Assembly: GCA_037200045.1 (NCBI GenBank)
Contig: JBBCHM010000001.1
Coordinates: forward strand, 62,001 to 126,000
Reading direction: 5' to 3'
Length of the DNA stretch: 64,000 nt
Source of the DNA: Rhizomicrobium sp.
Lineage (GTDB): Bacteria; Pseudomonadota; Alphaproteobacteria; Micropepsales; Micropepsaceae
A program made the translations under genes and the position numbers. Shown here piece after piece: positions 9,885-19,307 of this stretch. Below the pieces are notes generated by a model. It saw only the letters and a list, made by a program, of their open reading frames with translations, ran no database searches and had not been told where the DNA came from. Positions within the stretch are counted from its first letter, which is position 1. Every line of letters starts with the position of its first letter.

Positions 9885-11561
9885 TCACGCGAAAAGCCAG
9901 GCATCGTCCGGCCAAGGTACGGGGCGATCGATTTCGTCGTTGTCCGGAACGGCCAACCGGGACCTGGCGGCGCCCATTTCGACGACGATGGAATCCAGCC
10001 CGGCGCTTTCCGCCAAGCCGCGTAGCCCGCCAACCTGCGCTGCCATCGCTTCGGCCAGGGCTAGCGAGCGCGTGCGCGGCCACAGATCCATCGCCTGCTT
10101 GAGGCGGGTCCAGCCGTCTGCAACGTAATCGATGGAATGGCCCGCTCGAACGATGCCGACATGGGCGGCGACGTCGAGCATCAACGCAAAGCACTGTGCA
10201 TAGCTGCCGCGATCGCCGCCGCGGTCGCCGGGAAGCGACTGGATCGCGCGCATGCACTCCCTGCAGTCCTTGGCGGTAAGCGTCCATTCGCCGCGTTCCA
10301 GATGGAGGCGCGCCAGCAAGAGCGCGCGGACCGCGCTGTTCCACGTGACGGCGCAAGGCGCGGCGAGGAATTGGCGCGCCGCGGCCGGCGCGTTCAGCCA
10401 ACGCCCCATCGCATACGCGACGAACAGGCGCTCATTCTCCGGCAGAGCATGCGCGCCACGGTGGACAAGCTCCTCGATCATGGTGGCAAGCGCTTCAAGC
10501 CCTTCGGGTCCTTGTGCGAGCAGCGCATGCACGCGACCGGCCAGCGTCTCGGGCGGCCTCGGCGTTCCGGCCGTCGGCTTCGGCAGAGGCTCGGTCAAAT
10601 CCTGTTCGGGCTGGCGTCCCCCCCGCAGCCTTTCGATGGTGCGCCATGGAACCTCCTCGGGCGGCGCGCTCTTCGCCATGGATTCCAGGATGGCAAGCGC
10701 GCGATCGGGACATCCTTCCATCTCCCAGCCGCCGGCCAGAAGCGGGGGGGATAGCTCGGCTTCCAAGCGCTGGAGAGCGGCGAGAGCCTGATTGGTCGTC
10801 CAGGAACGTCCATAAGGAGGGCTCACGCAACTGAGAACGAAATCGCCCAGGCGCTGTGCTGCTGCGGAGAGGCTGCGAGGTACGGCGGCAGCGGTCATGC
10901 TGCGGACTGCGCCGGTGCGGACCGACCGGTAGGACAGCTGGCGAAGCAGCAGCTTCATCGGCGCCAATCCAGCAGTGCTGTCGTCCGCGACCAGCGCGTG
11001 ATGCAGCAGCGCTCCGGCCATATAGACGATATCGGTGCCGGAACGGCGCGCCAGTTGTTCGCCGCCCAGCCACGCGATCGCCTCGGGCGAGCCGGTTGCG
11101 AGGTCCTTGAACTGCACCGCCTCGAAGGGCAACGGCAGGAAGACCCAGCTCTCGCGTCCGCTATTGTCGGTCTCCAAAAAACATTGGGGAGGCGACAGTA
11201 GATAGGCGTGGGGGGCCAGTTGCTGAAGTTCGCTGGCGGCGCGGAAAAGGCCGAGCGCGGCCTTGATCGCCTGCGATAGATGAAGCGCGGGCTCGCGCCG
11301 CCATTCGGGCGCTAGCAGCGAGAGCGCCGTCCGCACGCCTTCGGCGGCGGGCCAGTTGAGCGTGTAGCCGAGCTCGCTGCGTTCGACAGTGGCCGGGCCG
11401 AAAACCGGCGGGCGCGCCAATTTCGTTATGGCATTGACCGCGCCGCCGATCGCCTCATCGTTGCGCAGGCTGGTCCGCAACAGGGCGGTGACGGCGCCGG
11501 ACGGTGCCACGGACAGCTGTCCGGTGGGGGTCACCCATTGTGCGGGGACGTTTGCGGTCAT
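9885..11561 (-). CDS. Unrecognised 558-aa protein with a possible degenerate kinase-like fold
   Basis: No confident family. Residues about 145-210 (SPEAIAWLGGEQLARRSGTD, then IVYMAGALLHHAL) resemble the APE motif and the D-x-(W/Y)-S-x-G helix of protein kinase C-lobes. I see no HRD catalytic loop or DFG, so if the resemblance is real this is a pseudokinase. A proline-rich linker (about 330-345) leads to a second helical half with LARLHLERGEWTLTAKDCRE, possibly TPR-like. It begins nine bases after the Hsp70 gene stop. Other possibilities are a purely helical scaffold or a new family. Confidence 0.75.
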   Translation of the reverse strand: MTANVPAQWVTPTGQLSVAPSGAVTALLRTSLRNDEAIGGAVNAITKLARPPVFGPATVERSELGYTLNWPAAEGVRTALSLLAPEWRREPALHLSQAIKAALGLFRAASELQQLAPHAYLLSPPQCFLETDNSGRESWVFLPLPFEAVQFKDLATGSPEAIAWLGGEQLARRSGTDIVYMAGALLHHALVADDSTAGLAPMKLLLRQLSYRSVRTGAVRSMTAAAVPRSLSAAAQRLGDFVLSCVSPPYGRSWTTNQALAALQRLEAELSPPLLAGGWEMEGCPDRALAILESMAKSAPPEEVPWRTIERLRGGRQPEQDLTEPLPKPTAGTPRPPETLAGRVHALLAQGPEGLEALATMIEELVHRGAHALPENERLFVAYAMGRWLNAPAAARQFLAAPCAVTWNSAVRALLLARLHLERGEWTLTAKDCRECMRAIQSLPGDRGGDRGSYAQCFALMLDVAAHVGIVRAGHSIDYVADGWTRLKQAMDLWPRTRSLALAEAMAAQVGGLRGLAESAGLDSIVVEMGAARSRLAVPDNDEIDRPVPWPDDAWLFA

Positions 11562-11570
11562 CGCCCCGTC

Positions 11571-13406
11571 TCAGGCGGCGCTGTGCCGGTCGAGGATCGA
11601 GCGGATTCGAACGATCGCCTGGCCTTGTTGCTGGAGGTTCTTGGAGTGCTGCGCGAGTACCAGCTCGGCAAGGGCGGTGGTGAGATCGCCTTGCGCGGCG
11701 GCCGGAAGGCGGTTGAGCGCGGCTTGCGCTTGGGTGACGAGCTCGGCGACGCGGTCATCGCCGTCCTCCTTTCCGGCGGAAGTGTTCGGAAGGGTCATGA
11801 CGTTGTTTTTTTCGATCATGTCGGCAAGATCGATCCGGCGTTTTTCGACGAGGGCATCCTGTCCGCGTTGCAGCTTGATGTCCTTGACCGCACCGGTTTC
11901 GGTGTGCACGACTTGGCCGTTGAAGATGCCGTTGGCATCCAGTGCGAATGTCACCTCGAAATGGTGGGTGCCGACGGGCGCCGGCGAAAGATCGGGGATC
12001 ACGACCTCGCCGATCTGATAATTGAGACTCGCCTTTGGGTTGTCGCCCTGGAACACCGGAATCCAGATGCTGGTCTGGTTGTCCTCCGCCGTCGTGTAAC
12101 CCTTCCTGTGGACGCGGGCGGGTATGTACTTGTCCTTTTCGATCAGCGCATCGTATTTGTCGTCTTTGAGGCCGATGCCCAAAGTATGGCTGACGACGTC
12201 TTTGATGTCGGTTGGGACCACATTGCCCGGCAGCTCGGCCGTCTCTTCGATGACGAGAGGCTTGTCCTCGTCGAACACCGGACCTTGACTGGGCTTGTAG
12301 TCCATAGCCAGACGCGCCGCCCCGATCGAAACGATCTCATCCGGATTGAGATCGGACTTGATCGGCTTCTTGTAGGTCTCGCTCAGCATGTCGCGCACGA
12401 AGGGTATCTTGCTCGAGCCGCCGACCAGCACGAAGGCGTCTACATCGTCCCAAGTGACCCCAGCCTTCTTTCCGGCGCTTTCCATCGCGACATCGACTTC
12501 GCGACGGGTCTTTTCGAGCAATGGCTGTATGCGGCGCTTGAGCTCTGCCGGACTGATGTAATAGCAGACTCTGTCGATGTCGTCCGCCGGATCGTCGAGT
12601 TCGAATGCCTGCTCGGTCATCGAGTTGCACAACGCAATCTTGACGCGCTCCGCTTCCAGCCGGACGCGCCCGCCAAGCTTGTCGTCGCCGCTGAAATTGC
12701 GGCTGTACTCGGCCTTCATCTGACCGAGGAACCAGTCGATCAGGATTTGGTCTATGTCGCCGCCGCCGAGATGGGAGTCGCCACCCGTGCCCAGGATGTC
12801 GAACTGCCGCCCATTGCGCACTTTGACGACGGAAACGTCAAACGTTCCTCCACCGAAATCGTAGACCACGAAGGTCAAGTCGTCGTCCTCGTCCAGGCCA
12901 TAGGCCACCGCGGCAGCCGTCGGTTCATTGACCAGCAGACGCGGATTGAGACGCGCCAGACGGGCGGCCTCTTCCGTTGCCTTTTTCTGCGGCTCCTTGA
13001 AATAGGCCGGGACGGTGATCACGGCGTCGTGGATGGGCTCGCCGATGAACCGTTCGGCATAACCTTTTAGCTCTTTGAGGATCGCGGCCGAGACGAACTC
13101 GGGCTCGAACTCGCGGCCGGCGGCGGACTTCATCCTTTTCGCGCCGGTGGTTTCATCGCGCTCGCCCATCAGGCGCTTGGCTTCGATGATGACGCCGCCC
13201 GGATCTCTCTCGAGCTTGCGCCGCGCCGCGTCGCCGACGGAGATCTGACCGTTCTTGGCGATATAGACGACCGACGGCGTGGTCCTCTGGTTCTGCGGGC
13301 TCGGTATGACGACCACGTCGTTCTTGGTCGTCGAGAAAACCGAAACGACCGAAAAGGTCGTGCCCAGATCGATGCCGATGACTTTGTGATATTCCGCCAC
13401 GATCAT
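11571..13406 (-). CDS. Hsp70-family chaperone ATPase (second of two in the operon)
   Basis: A 611-residue Hsp70. The actin-like ATPase domain has phosphate-1 GIDLGTTFSVVSVF, phosphate-2 VVYDFGGGTFDVSVVKV and adenosine motif VLVGGSSKIPFVRDML. The substrate-binding segment follows (VVSHTLGIGLKDDKYDALI) with a shortened lid. It differs from housekeeping DnaK in the C-terminal third and lacks an EEVD-like or acidic DnaK tail. The start at 13406 (MIVAEYHKVIGIDLG) overlaps the J-like gene stop by four bases; the longer open frame upstream is out-of-phase J-gene sequence. Adjacent J-like and helical-repeat genes suggest a dedicated chaperone. Confidence 0.9.
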   Translation of the reverse strand: MIVAEYHKVIGIDLGTTFSVVSVFSTTKNDVVVIPSPQNQRTTPSVVYIAKNGQISVGDAARRKLERDPGGVIIEAKRLMGERDETTGAKRMKSAAGREFEPEFVSAAILKELKGYAERFIGEPIHDAVITVPAYFKEPQKKATEEAARLARLNPRLLVNEPTAAAVAYGLDEDDDLTFVVYDFGGGTFDVSVVKVRNGRQFDILGTGGDSHLGGGDIDQILIDWFLGQMKAEYSRNFSGDDKLGGRVRLEAERVKIALCNSMTEQAFELDDPADDIDRVCYYISPAELKRRIQPLLEKTRREVDVAMESAGKKAGVTWDDVDAFVLVGGSSKIPFVRDMLSETYKKPIKSDLNPDEIVSIGAARLAMDYKPSQGPVFDEDKPLVIEETAELPGNVVPTDIKDVVSHTLGIGLKDDKYDALIEKDKYIPARVHRKGYTTAEDNQTSIWIPVFQGDNPKASLNYQIGEVVIPDLSPAPVGTHHFEVTFALDANGIFNGQVVHTETGAVKDIKLQRGQDALVEKRRIDLADMIEKNNVMTLPNTSAGKEDGDDRVAELVTQAQAALNRLPAAAQGDLTTALAELVLAQHSKNLQQQGQAIVRIRSILDRHSAA

Positions 13407-13972
13407 TCCCCTTTCGTCACATTGTCCAGGTCGCGCAGGGATATCCGGCTGTCCTCTGGCGCCGATGCCGCGGCCGTGCCCTGCGCAAGCGCATTCAATA
13501 TTTCGAGAATGGCGGGATCGGCGCCCGACGGCGCCCAGAGCCTGCGGCAGCGCGGTGTCGGCAGCATTGCGTCCGGGCCCGCCGTCTCCAAGAGCCATTC
13601 CGACACCAGCCCGGCGCGGCTGTGGCGCCGCATCGTCTGCTCGACCGAGCCCGGCTGCACGGTCAGCAAGACATTCTGCGGATGTGCCGCGTCATAGGCC
13701 GCTCGACGGCGGTCGTCACCGATGAGTTCGCCGATCTGGTCGAGCTCCCGGATCAGCCTCTCGTCCGGATCGTCGGCGACGCGGCCGCCTTTGGCTTTGA
13801 GCCGCTTGTTGGCTTCGCCGCGCCGCTGGTCGATCAGGGCGTTGATTTCTTCGGTCTGCGCCGTCGGAGAGACGCCGAGCTGCGCATACGGATTGTCCTG
13901 GCTGATCGCCAGGAACAGATGCGGCCGCGGCCGGGACTGCACGCGGGAAGAGACGACGGGATCGTTAGCCAT
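13403..13972 (-). CDS. J-domain-like partner protein lacking HPD, 189 aa
   Basis: Residues about 24-95 look like a J domain: NPYAQLGVSPTAQTEEINAL (helix I-II pattern), a basic helix II (RRGEANKRLKAKGG) and a helix III ending GDDRRRAAYDAAHPQ, like the usual LSDpxxRxxYD. The invariant HPD between helices II and III is replaced by ADDPDER, so classical Hsp70 stimulation may be lost or altered. The C-terminal part is unrecognised. The start at 13972 overlaps the large TPR gene by eight bases and the stop overlaps the Hsp70 start by four. That coupling argues it is a subunit for that Hsp70. Confidence 0.8.
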   Translation of the reverse strand: MANDPVVSSRVQSRPRPHLFLAISQDNPYAQLGVSPTAQTEEINALIDQRRGEANKRLKAKGGRVADDPDERLIRELDQIGELIGDDRRRAAYDAAHPQNVLLTVQPGSVEQTMRRHSRAGLVSEWLLETAGPDAMLPTPRCRRLWAPSGADPAILEILNALAQGTAAASAPEDSRISLRDLDNVTKGE

Positions 13973-16900
13973 CGCGGTCCACCTCCCCTTCCAATCGTTC
14001 GAAAAGCTCCGCCATGTAGCTGGGGATGCTGGACCGGGTCATGTACGGATCGAGCAGGCCCAGCGCGGCTTGAAACTGGCCGATTGCACCCTTGGCGTCG
14101 CCCTGCTTGCGGCGCTCATAGGCTTTCATCGCCGTGGCGAAGGCGCGACGGAAGTTCAGTTCCGCACCTTCCGTTTCGTCGGGAGGCTCCAGATTCGCCA
14201 GCAGGTTCAGCGCGTCGTCCGCGTTGCCGTCGCGCAGCAGACGGCTTGCGAGAGCGATGTGCTGGCGGAAGGCGAGGCGGGGATAGCTGTCGACGAATTC
14301 TCGCAGTTCAGCGGTGCGGACTTCGCCGAATTGCGCTATGGCGAGATCGGCCTCGTCGAAGCGGTTGAGAGCCAGAAGCGCGAGAACGTACAGGCGGCGG
14401 ATGCGCGGCTGTGTTCGAAGGTCTTCGTCCAGTCCTTCGATGAAAGTTTTGGCATCGTCGAACCGCCGTTCTCCCAGCAGCGTGCCGGCGTGTTCCAGGG
14501 CCGCGACCACGGCTTGTTGGTGCTGCTGCGCTTGCGCACGTTCGATGACCACCTGAGCGCGGTCTGCGCTCTCGGGCACGATCTCGCGCGCCAGCGCGGC
14601 GATCGCCAGAGCGGTCGCGGTCTCGTCCGGCTGGCGCAGCGCTTCGACGAGGTCGCTGCGCCAGGAGGCGGCAAAGTGACCGATATCGTCGATGCCGGCG
14701 GGTTTCTCTCTGCTGCCCCGGCGCGCGGAAACGCTGCAGAAGGTTCGGGCAAGGTCGATCAGCCAGGTCTGGGGGTGGTTCAGCCGCCCGATCACGCGGC
14801 AAGCCTCGGCGACCGCCTCATCCAGCCTGTCGTCTTTGATCGCCGTGTCGATCGTGCTCCGCGCGACCGAAAGATAGGCCTCATCGATATCTTCGGTGAG
14901 GCGCCGCAGAACCGGGCGATAGATGGTGCCGGCGGAAAGGGCGTAGGCTGCGCGAAAGCTCTCGAGCGCCTCCTGCGGCAAACCGGCTTCCAGCCGGCAG
15001 CGGCCATAAAGAAAGTGCAATCCGCAATCGAACGGAATCTCTTCCGATGAAAGCTCCTGCAACGCTCGCCGTCCGGCCTCAAATGCGCCCAGCGCATGGA
15101 GTTTTACCGCCCGGGGCGACCGCGTGGCCAATGTCCTCAGGCCGCGTGCTTCGAGCGCCAGTTCGCGTGCGCTGATCTGCGCGGTACGGGTCAGGCAGCG
15201 GGCGACGCAGCGGTCCGACCATTCGATGGCGTCGTCGAAACGATCCGCCAGCACCAATTGCCGGACGAGATCGGCATACAATCTCCAGGACGAGGGTGCG
15301 TCGGCGATCTCCGCCTGCAGCGCCTCGATCTTCTGCGGATCGCCGGCGCTGGTCGTTTCGATGTCCGTGGCCGCGAAGGCTTGTCCGGCCTCACCTTTGC
15401 GGCGATGCTCGGCAAGCGTCTCGTCCAGTTTCTCGATGCTGTCGCGCAGCCACTCGTTTTGGCTGTCGTCGAGCTGACGGAAGCGGCCGATGGCGCGGCG
15501 GGCCTCGTCGAAATATCCGCCAAGCGTGAACATTTCCGCGGCGCGGAACTCGTTTTTCGAATCGGACGGAGAGGCTGCGCGAGCGCGGCTTATGTAGGAG
15601 AGAGCGGCCTGTGCGCGCTCTTTCTGGTCGCGGGCCGCGCCCTCATAGGCGGCCAGCGACATGGCTCGGAGCAATGTGGCCTCGGCATCTGCGACCGCCG
15701 CGCGAAGGCCTTCCATGCTTGCCTCGCTCGCCAATCCCTTGGGGAGCGTTAGCCGACGCGCCGATCCCGCCAGCTGGCTCAGTGCATAGGGGGGCGAAGG
15801 CTGCCCTTGTATGCGATTGAGCAAGTCCGGATCGGCGAAGCAGAACTCATGCGCCAGCCATTCGCGCAGGTCCTCCGCCAAGCTCATCTGGCTGTAGTCG
15901 GGCGACCAGCGCCAGCAGATCAGGCAGGCTTCGGCGAGCGCGATAAGATGCTGGCGCAACAGGGCGCGCGCTTCGTCCCCGGCGAAGGCATCCGGCACGT
16001 CCGGCGATCCGGTGTCTTGTGCTCCGCGCTCGGTCATGGCGGCATAGTGAGTCGACGCAAGCGCCGCCGCGTCGCTCCACTGCTTCGCAAACAGCTGGGA
16101 AAGCTCGGCCCCTTCCTCCATCACGAGGACGGAAAGGGATTGACCGAGCGCGGTCAGCGCCGCCGCCCGGGCCGACGCCTGATCGCGGTCGGCGGGATCA
16201 AGAAGAACCGGACCTGCGCCGACGGCCAGCGCGAAATGCGAAAACAGCAGCTCGGCGCGCTTGTGATGGAACCATTGCGGCAAGACATCCGGATCGCCTT
16301 TGACGATGTCCTGATTGAAAATCAGATGACGATAGCCCTCCTCATCTTCCTTCTCGCTGAACAGCCCACGCGCGAACGTTCCGGCATGGAACGATTGTTC
16401 GGCAAACACGCGATGCGTCTTGATGATTTGGCCGACGAGCGGACCGGTCACGCCCAGCAGGAGGAGGCGATATTGCTGCCGGTTCAACATCTGCCAGGCG
16501 TCGTGATAAGCCTCCTGCTCGCGCATCAGCGTGAAAAGCGCGGCTTGGTTTTGCTGATACACGAGATCGTAGGGCGAGCCGCTCAAGCTGCGTTCCGTGA
16601 AGCGCAGCGCCCGCGGATAGTCTCCTTGTGAGGCCGCTTCGGCTGCCAGCCTCGTGTGAAAGCCGAGCGCCAACTGGCGCAGCGCGCCGCGATCGGGGAA
16701 GCGCGCGCAAAGCGCGCTCAACCAGCGGGCCACGCGCAGCTCGCTCGATGCGTTTGCGCTCGCGTCCGCGGCCAGCCTGTCGGCCATGATCTGCAGCAGG
16801 ATAGCCTCGGCGCGCGATCCCGCGGCCTCGCCTGCCAGCGCTGCGGCAAGCTGATCGGAGCCGGCTGCCGTCCAATCCAGGACTTTGTCGAGGATGGCGT

Positions 16901-17480
16901 TCAATTCGGGACGGGGTCCGATACGCTTGCGGTGACGCATCGCGAGCGCCGGACCGTCCTTGGGATGGAGCAGGACCAGTTTAACGAGCAGATCCGCCCA
17001 GCAGGGTAGGAACTGATCCGCGTCCGGTAAACCTCGCAGATAGCGTTCGACCCTGGCGGCATTGGGAGCCAGGACGATCTGGGCTTCCGCGCGAAGGAAA
17101 CGCGCCAAGCCGAAATCGGGATGGGCGGTTTCGATCGCGCTGGCAATCGCGCGGGCTTGATCGGCGCGTCCGGCGCGCATCGAGAACAGGGCGCGCAGAT
17201 AGTCGATCAAAGGCGCGGACACGCCCTGCTCCTGCAGGTCGCGCAGGAGCGCGATGCCATCCGCGAAGCGGCCGAAGCGGGCATGGAACAACGCCGTGCG
17301 AACCTGGTGCAGGGGTTCGAAGGGTTCCGCCCTGTGCGCATCTGCGAGGAGCGTCCGGCCTGCCTCCCAACTTTCCATGTGCAGTGCCGCCAGGCTGCGC
17401 AAGCCTGGAGCGGCGGCCATCGCGTCCTGTCCGAGGCGCGTTGCAGTTGCCGCGAGGCCGAAGATCCCAGCTTGGCTCAT
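13965..17480 (-). CDS. Very large helical-repeat protein, 1171 aa
   Basis: Nearly all alpha-helical with many degenerate TPR-like units, for example MQAGRADQARAIASAIETAH-type pairs near the N-terminus and ALQEAL/ALRFTERSLSGSPYDL later. There is no signal peptide or obvious catalytic motif. The start at 17480 (MSQAGIFGLAATATRLGQD) overlaps the TIR gene stop as ATGA. A longer open frame to 18509 is antiphase shadow of the TIR gene and was rejected. Such proteins act as scaffolds or peptide sensors. Position between the TIR gene and the J-like/Hsp70 pair suggests it bridges them; this is inference. Confidence 0.82.
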   Translation of the reverse strand: MSQAGIFGLAATATRLGQDAMAAAPGLRSLAALHMESWEAGRTLLADAHRAEPFEPLHQVRTALFHARFGRFADGIALLRDLQEQGVSAPLIDYLRALFSMRAGRADQARAIASAIETAHPDFGLARFLRAEAQIVLAPNAARVERYLRGLPDADQFLPCWADLLVKLVLLHPKDGPALAMRHRKRIGPRPELNAILDKVLDWTAAGSDQLAAALAGEAAGSRAEAILLQIMADRLAADASANASSELRVARWLSALCARFPDRGALRQLALGFHTRLAAEAASQGDYPRALRFTERSLSGSPYDLVYQQNQAALFTLMREQEAYHDAWQMLNRQQYRLLLLGVTGPLVGQIIKTHRVFAEQSFHAGTFARGLFSEKEDEEGYRHLIFNQDIVKGDPDVLPQWFHHKRAELLFSHFALAVGAGPVLLDPADRDQASARAAALTALGQSLSVLVMEEGAELSQLFAKQWSDAAALASTHYAAMTERGAQDTGSPDVPDAFAGDEARALLRQHLIALAEACLICWRWSPDYSQMSLAEDLREWLAHEFCFADPDLLNRIQGQPSPPYALSQLAGSARRLTLPKGLASEASMEGLRAAVADAEATLLRAMSLAAYEGAARDQKERAQAALSYISRARAASPSDSKNEFRAAEMFTLGGYFDEARRAIGRFRQLDDSQNEWLRDSIEKLDETLAEHRRKGEAGQAFAATDIETTSAGDPQKIEALQAEIADAPSSWRLYADLVRQLVLADRFDDAIEWSDRCVARCLTRTAQISARELALEARGLRTLATRSPRAVKLHALGAFEAGRRALQELSSEEIPFDCGLHFLYGRCRLEAGLPQEALESFRAAYALSAGTIYRPVLRRLTEDIDEAYLSVARSTIDTAIKDDRLDEAVAEACRVIGRLNHPQTWLIDLARTFCSVSARRGSREKPAGIDDIGHFAASWRSDLVEALRQPDETATALAIAALAREIVPESADRAQVVIERAQAQQHQQAVVAALEHAGTLLGERRFDDAKTFIEGLDEDLRTQPRIRRLYVLALLALNRFDEADLAIAQFGEVRTAELREFVDSYPRLAFRQHIALASRLLRDGNADDALNLLANLEPPDETEGAELNFRRAFATAMKAYERRKQGDAKGAIGQFQAALGLLDPYMTRSSIPSYMAELFERLEGEVDRDG

Positions 17481-19021
17481 GGCGGCACCATCCGCATGCT
17501 GAGGTCGCCGGCCGCGCCGGTCGTCAACACCGCAAGGGCGCGGGCGCCATGAAGCGGCGCGGCCATCATGACGCCGCCCTCGACGGCGCAGCGCGGGGCA
17601 GCGTCGATTTTTTCGATCACATAAAGGCGTCCCTCGCGTGTCCAGGCGGCGGCAAGCGCGGAACCGGCGGCTCGGCAGCAGCCCATGACCCATGCCTGAG
17701 GCGGCAGCGGCGCCGGCTGAAGCCGATCGAGCTCGGCACTCGCAAGAAACATCTTTCCGGCATCGGTCATGATCGCGAAAGGCCAACGCCCCGCACCGAG
17801 AAACAGGACCTCGCGGACTCCGTCCTCGATTTGAAGCGGCGCGACGCGAACGCGGTCGGTGGCCGCCTCGACGAAGCCCAGCCTGGTGGCGGAAAACAGA
17901 CCGACACGTTGTATATCCACCGCCGGGAAGAAGCCGAACGGACGCCCCAGATCGGTCGCGTCCGCCCAGCGCGTCTCTCCCGTCCGGCTGCCGTCGAGTG
18001 CCACGCGTCCCAGCTGACCCTGCGCGCCCAAGGTGTAAAGGACGTCCTCGCCGGCCGCGGCGAGCGCGACGACCGCTTCGCGTTGCCGGCAAAAAATCTC
18101 GGCTTTCGCGTTGGCGATGTGCATCACGGCGCCGGAGACCGTGCCGGCATAGAGTCGGTCTGCGACATTGCACAGCGACAGGGCCGGCGCGGCGAGACGC
18201 CAATAGTCCCAGCAGTCGCGCTGTAGACAGGCCAACATGGAATCGCAGGTGCCGACGACGAGCTTGCCGGCCGTGTCTTCGATCCAGGCGAGCGCGTTTG
18301 CCAGTCGTGGCAGCGGAGCGAGCAGCCCCGTTTCGGTCATGCCGATCCATTCCCCGCGGTCGGTCACCACGAAAAGGTCGGCGCCAGACGACACCAGTTC
18401 GACAGGCTGGCCCTCGCCGGCGATGGACAACGACGCCGTCCGCTCGGTCGTCCGCGCCGGGCGGACGCGCGGCGCTTCCTTGCGAGCGCGGTCGGGCTGC
18501 GCGCCCCATTCGGCGATGGCCCGGCCCTTCGCCGCCCAGTCGCGTCGCGGACCGGGCGTCTCGCGTTCGATGCCGCAGAATATCTGCCAGAAGCGTGCAT
18601 CGGCGTCATCGTCGTCCGGCTGCCAGTCGATGCGGAGCAATGGCGAGAGATACGGCCCCAATGCGCCGTAATCGACTTTCTCGCGTCCCAGCACGACCAG
18701 ACGCACGTCTTCGCCCGCATTGCTGCGATCGCCGAACAGCTTCAGCTCGTGCCGCGTCCAGGGCCGGCGCGTCCATCTTTCCGTGACGACGAAAACCGCA
18801 GCCTCGGACTGCCGCGCCGCCGTCAATATCTGCTCGCCATAATCGCCGCCGGCAATCTGCTCTTCGTCCAGCCAGACCGAGAAGCCTGCCGTGGTCAGCC
18901 GTCCGGCGAGATTGCGCACGAAGGCTGCATTCTCCTCCGGCGTATGGGAGTAGCTGATGAAGACCTGCTTGCCGGCCCGCGCGGCAGGTGCAATCTGTTG
19001 ATTGGGCGTCGGTTCGGCCAC
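17477..19021 (-). CDS. TIR-domain protein with C-terminal beta-propeller-like region, 514 aa
   Basis: Residues 18-130 form a TIR_2-type domain: KQVFISYSHTPEENAAF (strand A/box 1), VWLDEEQIAGGDYGEQI (BB loop region) and WTRRPWTRHELKLF, which carries the WxxxE motif with E92 where NAD-cleaving TIRs have their catalytic glutamate. Residues about 200-510 are beta-rich repeats with spaced G-x-L/V-x-V strands (LVVGTCDSMLACLQR, LYAGTVSGAVMHIANA, DVLYTLGAQGQLGRVALDG), like a WD40/PQQ-type propeller. Bacterial TIRs often convert NAD+ into signalling nucleotides or deplete it. It starts three bases after a small membrane-protein gene. NADase activity is predicted. Confidence 0.85.
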   Translation of the reverse strand: MAEPTPNQQIAPAARAGKQVFISYSHTPEENAAFVRNLAGRLTTAGFSVWLDEEQIAGGDYGEQILTAARQSEAAVFVVTERWTRRPWTRHELKLFGDRSNAGEDVRLVVLGREKVDYGALGPYLSPLLRIDWQPDDDDADARFWQIFCGIERETPGPRRDWAAKGRAIAEWGAQPDRARKEAPRVRPARTTERTASLSIAGEGQPVELVSSGADLFVVTDRGEWIGMTETGLLAPLPRLANALAWIEDTAGKLVVGTCDSMLACLQRDCWDYWRLAAPALSLCNVADRLYAGTVSGAVMHIANAKAEIFCRQREAVVALAAAGEDVLYTLGAQGQLGRVALDGSRTGETRWADATDLGRPFGFFPAVDIQRVGLFSATRLGFVEAATDRVRVAPLQIEDGVREVLFLGAGRWPFAIMTDAGKMFLASAELDRLQPAPLPPQAWVMGCCRAAGSALAAAWTREGRLYVIEKIDAAPRCAVEGGVMMAAPLHGARALAVLTTGAAGDLSMRMVPP

Positions 19022-19024
19022 GCG

Positions 19025-19261
19025 TCAGCTCTTCTTGATCTTGGAGAAGGCGTTCACCGCGAAATCCGGCGTGATTTCGAATCTGTCGCGGAGCAATTCC
19101 TTGGCAGCCATCGACTCGCCATATTCGCCGCATCGGCGATGCCCCTTGGGCGTGACTATGCTGGCTACAAGCAGGCACAAGCCGGTGTATAACGCTCGGA
19201 CAAGGTAGCCGATGCCGTTGACGATAGCCTGAATGATAGCGCCTGCGGGTATGGGGATCAT
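19025..19261 (-). CDS. Small membrane protein, 78 aa, upstream of the TIR gene
   Basis: One long hydrophobic segment (about residues 8-36, ending LLVASIVTP) precedes a charged tail (RRCGEYGESMAAKELLRDRF). No family recognised. The stop is three bases before the TIR start and the gene lies 46 bases after the preceding gene. It may anchor or regulate the TIR protein. The evidence is position and an intact frame. Confidence 0.6.
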   Translation of the reverse strand: MIPIPAGAIIQAIVNGIGYLVRALYTGLCLLVASIVTPKGHRRCGEYGESMAAKELLRDRFEITPDFAVNAFSKIKKS

Positions 19262-19307
19262 ATCTGCCTTCCACGGGTCGACGCCGCTTGCACGTTACCA
19301 GCCCTGC

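Noticed and set aside
11538..13070. Long forward frame opposite the Hsp70 gene
   Set aside because: Composition of a shadow of a high-GC gene; no domain; the opposite strand has complete Hsp70 motifs.
13407..13598. N-terminal extension of the 611-aa Hsp70
   Set aside because: It overlaps the J-like gene out of phase and precedes the canonical Hsp70 start.
17481..18509. Extension of the 1171-aa helical protein to 1514 residues
   Set aside because: The extra part runs antiphase over the TIR gene, is arginine-rich shadow sequence, and the ATG at 17480 has the ATGA overlap expected for a coupled gene.
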